Assembly: GCA_012295275.1 (NCBI GenBank)
Contig: CM022674.1
Location: 15,179,453-15,217,952 of the forward strand
Reading direction: 5' to 3'
Length of the DNA stretch: 38,500 bases
DNA from: Chrysomallon squamiferum
Lineage: Eukaryota; Mollusca; Gastropoda; Neomphalida; Peltospiridae
This document shows, one piece after another, positions 31,373 through 38,500 of this stretch. Numbering within the stretch: the stretch's first letter is position 1; each line of letters begins with the position of its first letter. Made by a program: the position numbers and the translations under genes. The notes beneath the pieces are model-generated. The model had not been told where the DNA came from. It did not search any database and worked only from the letters and a program-made list of their open reading frames with translations.

Positions 31373-32083
31373 GCGGCATCTTCGTTGTTGTGTATTTTCA
31401 AACTGGAATTGAGTCCCTACATCTTTCGCATGCTTTGAGTAATAAAAAACAAAATTACAGAAAAAAAAAAAATTTTCAAATCGATTTTAAGATTACAGAT
31501 TTTTTTTTTTTTTTTTTTCTGTGCTTATGGAAAATTAACTCTGAAGAACGTCTAAATCAGAAGATTATAATTTGGTGAAAGAAAAATAACAGCGAACACG
31601 CAATGCACTTAGAAAAACACACAGAGATAAAATAAAAACCAACAGAAAAAAAGGGAAATGTAATAAACTAACACGATGTAATCTACATCAAAGAGCTTGA
31701 AGCAAAATAGAGCAAGTAGACGTGTTTATTTATTTACTTCCTCTCTTACATACTTATTTACTTAATAACATGCTTGCTTATTTATTTATTTTATTTTATT
31801 TTATTTTATTTTTTTTTATATTTAATTATTTTGTTAACTTCACTTATTTCTTGATGAGTCAATTTAATTTTTTGTATTCCCGCTTTTATTGTTATTTTAA
31901 ATATTCATCATATTGTTTTATTGTTTGTACATTATTTCCTAGCTTCATCTATGTTTGTATCTATCATTATTGTCATATATGTGTGTTTGTGTGTGTGTGT
32001 GTATCCATGCATTACACACACATATAGATACATGCACACTCAATGTAATATACATAATTACACATACACAAACTTACGTACGT

Positions 32084-32086
<3 letters not shown>

Positions 32087-32138
<52 letters not shown>
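32087..32138 (+). repeat. (TA)n array
   Basis: About 25 TA units within a wider TACA/CA-rich region. Confidence 0.94.
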
Positions 32139-32139
<1 letters not shown>

Positions 32140-32870
32140 TTATATACATAAACACATACGTACACACATGCACATATACATATATACCCATAGATAGATA
32201 AATAGACAGACAGACAGATAGATAGAAATAAAAGCAGACATATGCTGTTTTATCCACGTCCCCACATACCCACAGACATACATTATATCCTATTGTTGTC
32301 AAGCTCTTTTTCAGTTTAGCCTTTTTGTATAGATTTGTTTATACGCAAGGTATCGGGAATTCAAAATATTTGCTAAATTTTACAAAAGTCTGTTGTAACT
32401 GGAAAACAGAAGTTCTCTTTTGCCTGTATCGCGCCATCGATCTTCATAAGTCTTCCTCTGTTATTTCAATTTATCATCATCAGCCTTAATTAATGGTTCA
32501 GTCTATAACATTAAAGAAAAATAGTTCAGTAAATAAGTCGCTGGTAAGTAGAAGATTATGAGTATTGGAATTTTCGTTCAAGGATTTATTTATTTTCTTT
32601 TCCTTGTCATCTCCGACAAGTGGTTTCTTTTCTCTTGTTGTGATTGCAAAACATTGATTATCTCTTGAAGAATTCCTTCATTTTGTTTATGATTAAAGGA
32701 AACTGTTCGGCCTTAATGTTTTGAAAGAAAAAAGAAGGAGTGAGAGCAGATATATTGGAGACAGAGAAAGAAGACAAACAGTGAAAGAAATTAATACATG
32801 CTGGAGAGAGAGAGAAAGAGAGAGTCAGAGAGAAAGAAAAAGATAGATAAACGGATGGAGAGTTAGGTAA

Positions 32871-32901
<31 letters not shown>

Positions 32902-32953
32902 GGTATATAGATCGAAAGAAAGATATATTATATAGATACAGACAGATATAGAT

Positions 32954-32957
<4 letters not shown>

Positions 32958-33007
<50 letters not shown>

Positions 33008-33023
33008 ACACACACACACACAC
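32958..33023 (+). repeat. (GA)n(CA)n compound array
   Basis: GA units followed by CA units; (CAGA)n precedes at about 32872-32901. Confidence 0.94.
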
Positions 33024-33182
33024 AGACAGAAAGAGACACAGAAATATCTTGATAATAAGAACAGAGAATGACATATTGATGTAAAAATAAAAGTCTACAT
33101 CATTACTATTTCTGAAAAAAAAAAAAAAATAAAAAATAAAATAAAATAAAAGATCCACTGCAGTACAACATGTTATTACTTT

Positions 33183-33190
33183 CTTTATTT
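33183..33190 (-). terminator. Poly(A) signal of the small secreted protein gene
   Basis: AAATAAAG on the minus strand contains the canonical AATAAA hexamer about 45 nt after the TAA at 33230, a normal distance for a short 3' UTR. Confidence 0.5.
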
Positions 33191-33229
33191 ACTAATACTA
33201 ATAATATAAATAACAAACTCAAATTTCGT

Positions 33230-34270
33230 TTAATGTTCAATGGTAAAAGGTGCACGTGCTAAGACACCACGCACTATCGTGTAGCCTCGCACTGACGCGT
33301 AACGTCCAAACCCGTCACCGATAATGTTACCAAGAGGGAAGCTGCCATCTTTGTTTGAACGCAGGAACGAGGCTCCAAAGGGATAACCGAGGCTAAATCG
33401 CGTAGGATGCTGGGATTGGTGACCCATTTGTATGTTCACACGAGAAAGAAAGCCGAGACTATTTCCAAAGGTCATACTGCCCAGTCTACGCGAAGTCCTA
33501 GTTTCGAGTAGTAATCTCCCACTCTTTCGTGTGATACCTGTGTTGTAACAACCAACAAGTTCGTTATCAGTGCGCAGAATAAAAGTAAACCCAGCTGAAA
33601 TTAGAAATGAAAGAAGTACAGCAATGTTTTAAAAATGATCATCGTCATTATCACTTTGTATTTTTTGTTTGTATATTAAATACAAACATGTATACTAGTT
33701 CAGTTATAATAAATGAAAGCCTTCAAGAGAACAATGTGATAAATAAAATAATAAAGTCTTGTGTTTTTTTTGTGTTTTTTTTAATTTTGTATTTAATTAT
33801 ATAGGGAAATGTTATCTTTTGTTCAATACTGATACATAAGTAGTTCAAATCAATGTACACACGCACATACAGAAATGCACTAGACACATACATACACGCA
33901 CACGCACATACATCCACACATACAGAAAGCTCGTCTCATGAGCTACTGATAGAATAATGAGTCGTTTTCCGCCCATTTATTTAGAAATTCCCCGTTAAAT
34001 CGATTCCCCAAAACAAGACACGTGCTGTTCTGTCACGGGAAGGGAAAACGAAAAATGTTCTGTCTTCTTATATTTTATTACAAGTTTGTTGAGACACACA
34101 GACCTAAAATACGTACAAAAATATATATTTATTTTGTAAAAGAAACCTTAGAAATTACTAACATGATCTTTCAGTTATATATATATATATATAAACGCGC
34201 ACATACCCGTGCACCGCAACACACACACACACACACACACACACGCGTATATTTACTAACCTACCTTCAT
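33230..34270 (-). CDS. Small secreted protein gene, Met-Lys first exon, frame broken after 42 codons
   Basis: Exon 1 ends at 34265 as ACACAATGAAG|GTAGGT, giving Met-Lys and a phase-0 donor; an A lies at -3 of the ATG. Exon 2 starts at 33594 after TTTCTAATTTCAG and continues as LGLLLFCALITNLLVVTTQ, a textbook signal peptide, then VSHERVGDYYSKLGLRVDW, and stops at TGA 33474-33472. In another frame the sequence is open from 33592 to TAA 33232-33230, and its 3' part (from MTFGNSLGFL at 33475) looks coding and Gly-rich (GYPFG, GNIIGDGFGRY). AATAAA follows about 45 nt later. The likely explanation is a one-base loss near 33478-33490, by mutation or assembly error. I do not recognise the protein family. 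Confidence 0.6.
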
Positions 34271-34390
34271 TGTGTGTGTTTCTTTCTCGCAGGTCAGTGA
34301 GTATCGTACCTCCTGGCAGCTCTGGGCGTTATGACAACGCAGATCATTTCGAAACCGTCCAACTATTTCCGATCGTACGAAAGGATAAAA

Positions 34391-34398
34391 TTTTATGC
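34391..34398 (-). promoter_or_regulatory. Possible TATA box of the small secreted protein gene
   Basis: GCATAAAA on the minus strand lies about 120 nt upstream of the ATG at 34270, which would give a 5' UTR of about 90 nt if transcription starts some 30 nt downstream. In AT-rich DNA such matches are common, so this is weak. Confidence 0.3.
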
Positions 34399-34921
34399 CA
34401 AAGTTGAAACAGAAACTCGACAATAAAATGACAAACCAAGCGTCCATTCAAGAAAACATACGGCTTTAATTTGAAATCATGACATATGGAGACAATTAAA
34501 GTGACCAGTGCGGTTATAAAACGGTCATTAAATGGCCGATTTTGGACAAAACGGGTTATAAATGTGCAGAATACTTAAACTAATGTATAGAATATACTGT
34601 ACAGTGATGATTGACAACTACCATGGAGTACAGGTTAAAAATGCGTTTTCTTCAGTGACAAAATTTAATTTGAAAAGGAAGATGATTGCGCTTTAGAATT
34701 CTGTAACACAAAGTACGACAGTTAACGATGATGAACGAATACAGAGAAACCACTTAACTCTAATTACTGAAAACAAATAAATAAATAAATTTAAAAAAAT
34801 GAAAATCGTCGATTTTAAATTAAAATAGTAATAAAAAAAAATTCTAAAAGAAATAAATTACTGAGAATTATTATTAATTTAAAATAAAATAAAATAAAAT
34901 ATATTCGAGTATAAAATTTAC

Positions 34922-35070
34922 CTTTTTGTCACCATGGATCTTGTGACATTTGTCGGATCCCAGGACCAATCTTTCATCTTCGTTAACCGTGCTGTTTCCC
35001 ATTCCAAACAGAGCTCTGATTAGCAAAGACGATGCTTTTGGGATTTTTACTTTCTTAAAGAATTTATAAT
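34922..35070 (-). CDS. Candidate exon of an unrecognised minus-strand gene
   Basis: The frame reads EREFDLVLDYKFFKKVKIPK, then SSLLIRALFGMGNSTVNEDE and LVLGSDKCHKIHGDKK, and ends at a fair donor AAAAAG|GTAAAT at 34922, phase 0. Base composition and amino-acid mix look coding compared with the AT-rich flanks. A TGA closes the frame just upstream, so the acceptor would have to be AAAAG before TTGGAAAGG, which is weak. A much better acceptor (TTTCTTTTATGAATTTGCAG, ending about 35163) leads into a different frame that stops at 35047, so a frame error similar to the neighbours' is possible. No family recognised. Confidence 0.4.
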
Positions 35071-35450
35071 CGAGAACGAGGTCAAATTCCCTTTCCAACT
35101 TTTCTCATTTATAAGAGGCCACCGCACATTATTATTTTTCTGACGTTCACTTAAACAGACGTCTTGCTGCAAATTCATAAAAGAAACCTCGAAATCAGTG
35201 TTGTGGGAATCCCCAAACTGTGTCATCATTAAACCAGAAAGATATATTTTGCACCTACTAATGGAAAACATTAAAATATGATGTTTAATCGATATTTATT
35301 CATTAATGGGGGAAAAAAAAAAAAAAAATAATAATAATAATAATAAATGAAAAATGGATCTAGCACATACAAATAATAAAAAAAGAAGTAAAAAACTATA
35401 ATTATTAATTTAGAGATCTCTGTCAGGAGGCGAATGTTCTCAGACCACAG

Positions 35451-35840
35451 CCTTTGATAAACCAGTCATTTAATACTGGTTGGAACGGGATATAAAATAA
35501 AAAGCACGCTTAAAATGAAATAATGCATTTCTGTAAAAAGCTTATAAAAAGCAATTAACTATTATTACTACTACTACTGCTGCTACCACTTTTACTTCTA
35601 TTACTACCACTACTACTACTATTACAATTACTACTACTAGTTGTACTATTACTACTACTACTACCATTACTTCTACTACTAGTACTACTACTACTACTAC
35701 TACTACCAAAACTGCTACTACTATAACTATTACTATCACTACCAGCTACTACTACTACTACTATTACAACTATGACTACTACTATTACTACCAATACTAC
35801 TACATCTCTTACTACTATTACCACAAGCACTACAATAACA
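35451..35840 (+). repeat. Dispersed repeat, copy 2, with long TAC triplet tail
   Basis: Same orientation and same order of shared words as the copy at 30726. The triplet tail (about 35560-35840) consists of imperfect CTA/CTG/ATT units. Frames through it give Val/Ser-rich artefacts. The shared body ending in microsatellite is typical of a short interspersed element with a simple-repeat 3' end, but no polymerase III promoter boxes were recognised. Confidence 0.8.
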
Positions 35841-35864
35841 ACAAACAGAAAAATGTAAACTTAC

Positions 35865-35945
35865 AATTTTCCGTCCAAAGAGTTTCCTAAAATCGTATAA
35901 GTCGGAAGTGATCGGCAACGTCCGTTGACGTTCGTCAACAGAAAG
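35865..35945 (-). CDS. Candidate exon upstream of the 34922-35070 exon
   Basis: After a possible acceptor TTGACCAG the frame reads YELSVDERQRTLPITSDLYD, then FRKLFGRKI, ending at a strong donor ATT|GTAAGT in phase 0, which matches phase 0 of the exon at 35070. TATAAAGG sits at 35995-35988 on the minus strand, so this may instead be the first exon of a gene, but then it has no ATG. The acceptor border (35952 or 35945) is uncertain. No homology recognised. Confidence 0.4.
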
Positions 35946-35987
35946 TTCGTAACTGGTCAAGGAATATGTTAATTTAGTTTTGTGTGT

Positions 35988-35995
35988 CCTTTATA
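35988..35995 (-). promoter_or_regulatory. TATA-like box TATAAAGG
   Basis: A good TATA consensus on the minus strand about 30-45 nt upstream of the candidate exon at 35945-35865. It supports a transcription start near 35960, but the absence of a start codon in that exon argues for a 5' UTR exon or an unrelated match. Confidence 0.3.
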
Positions 35996-36308
35996 CTGGA
36001 CTTGGGATGGGTTTCTATGGTCATTCAGCGGTCATTTATTAAAATCGTGACTTGGATTTTATGTTATTATTTTATAAGCTTTGAAAGTGTCAGTTTTAAC
36101 TCTTTCCTTTTTTTTTTAACCCTGTTGGTAAAAAAGAAAAGAAAAGAATAAATAAAAAATAACAGTAACACTAAGTGTTTTAACGTAGAATTAAATTAAA
36201 ATCGTGACCATATTTATGTTTATATATACAAGTGTATGTTTATATATAATTATATATATATACAAACAAACACACGCATACACATACATACAACACACAA
36301 ATAAACAT

Positions 36309-36420
<112 letters not shown>

Positions 36421-36504
36421 AAAAAAACAGGACTAAAAATGATTTATAACGATACACACAGAAATATATACACAAAATGTATCTGTATAGTATAAACATA
36501 TATA

Positions 36505-36535
36505 TAGATAGATAGATAGATATATAGATAGATAT

Positions 36536-36610
<75 letters not shown>

Positions 36611-36612
36611 CA
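36505..36612 (+). repeat. (GATA)n array
   Basis: About 25 GATA units, the first ones interrupted by TATA. Confidence 0.95.
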
Positions 36613-37286
36613 TGAGTATTTTCAGTGAAAACAGAAATAAAAAGTTACAACATTTTCCTGAGCTGTTAATCAATGCCTCGCTGAAAATGGCTGTCTTCAA
36701 CATTTTCAACAATATTTGTTTAATGCTGGTTAATCAATCCTCAATCGTTAACAGTTTCATCTTCTCTCAGTTTTTTCAAAAGTAGCAACATGTAAGTTAC
36801 CCTTAGTTGTTTCTTATCACACGGCTGATTTCTGGTGTGGTATTATTACAAAACAGAACAACTTTTCAAAAGCGATTTTCAAATACGTAAAATAAGACAA
36901 ACTTTCAAATCTTATAGAATTATTAAATATTACAACACATCTACAACATATTAAAACCATTATCACTAGATTATCTTCGCACTGAACTACAATTAGCAAA
37001 AATCTTATTCAGTTAAATACAGTATTTAATTCTCACTTAAGCAATAATTTTTTGTGAAATTCCAATATCGAGCAAATGTGTCCACTTTTTTTTATTAACT
37101 TTACTACTTTTGAACCAAACCTTGGACTTTAGCTCGCTGAGTTCTCGATTAAAAATTCAAATATCACGCAGTAAATATTTAAGTAGCTTCGTTTTATTGT
37201 TTCAGGTGGACATCTTCTCAATCTGGTATGCATGAGCAGTATGAAAATTTAAATACACCTGCACATCATTTGCATGTCCAGCTCAC

Positions 37287-37325
37287 TATATATATCACAC
37301 TTGACACAGACTTTAGTATTCAGTG
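37287..37325 (+). promoter_or_regulatory. Core promoter of the Gly/Tyr-rich secreted protein gene
   Basis: TATATATAT at 37287-37295 is followed about 25-30 nt later by an initiator-like TTCAGTG (37319-37325), and the ATG comes 18 nt after that in CAACCATGA. The short spacing TATA, initiator, ATG fits a compact 5' UTR of a highly expressed secreted protein gene. Confidence 0.6.
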
Positions 37326-37342
37326 AATTACAATCTTCAACC

Positions 37343-38500
<1,158 letters not shown>

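Larger units (their letters stand above)
30910..33180. other. AT-rich, array-dense stretch
   Basis: Holds a 40-nt poly-T run (about 31332-31371), TA, GATA-like, (CAGA)n, GA and CA arrays between 32085 and 33025. No exon with good borders was found. Confidence 0.55.

Noticed and set aside
34022-34300. 92-codon plus-strand frame opposite the small secreted-protein gene
   Set aside because: Crosses TA and CA arrays and is antisense to the better-supported exon 1; shadow frame.

Overview
The window looks like AT-rich animal nuclear DNA, most likely from a mollusc or another lophotrochozoan. Genes are split by GT-AG introns, there is no operon structure, and dinucleotide arrays (GA/CT above all, also GT, TA, GATA, TAC, TTA, TTC) are very abundant and long. 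The taxon is inferred from this texture and from a secreted Gly/Tyr-rich protein typical of secretory epithelia; it is not proven. Protein-coding sequence is only a few percent of the window, and most long open frames are simple repeats.

Left part (1-13 kb): mostly repeats and intergenic or intronic DNA. A well-formed minus-strand exon (438-559) and a GC-rich, donor-ended minus-strand block (7453-about 7860) may be parts of one leftward gene. A plus-strand exon candidate lies at 11270-11354.

Centre (13.1-20.2 kb): the best-supported gene is a cytosolic-type (PAPS-dependent) sulfotransferase on the minus strand, with five coding exons between 16924 and 13800 and a probable noncoding first exon near 17718-17880. 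Its fourth coded block carries a 1-nt frame error. A pogo/Tigger-like nonautonomous transposon sits in the intron between its first and second coding exons, and a second old DNA-transposon fragment lies downstream. On the opposite strand, 19483-20190 holds a decayed inverted copy of the same gene that retains parts of the PAPS-site exon and the last exon, with a GA array where the intervening exons should be.

Right part (20.2-38.5 kb): a long repeat-rich gene desert (20.2-33.1 kb), then a group of small genes. A minus-strand two-exon gene (34270-33230) starts with a two-codon exon (Met-Lys) spliced to a signal peptide; its reading frame is broken after 42 codons although a second frame stays open to a stop and a poly(A) signal. 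Two further minus-strand exon candidates (35945-35865, 35070-34922) lie upstream of it. At the right edge a plus-strand gene begins at 37343 with the same Met-Lys / phase-0 intron layout and encodes a secreted Gly/Tyr-rich protein that runs off the window.

No rRNA, tRNA, CRISPR array, prokaryotic element or intact transposase was found. I did not find a convincing new multi-gene system; the most interesting items are the inverted sulfotransferase gene/pseudogene pair and the divergent pair of small secreted-protein genes.
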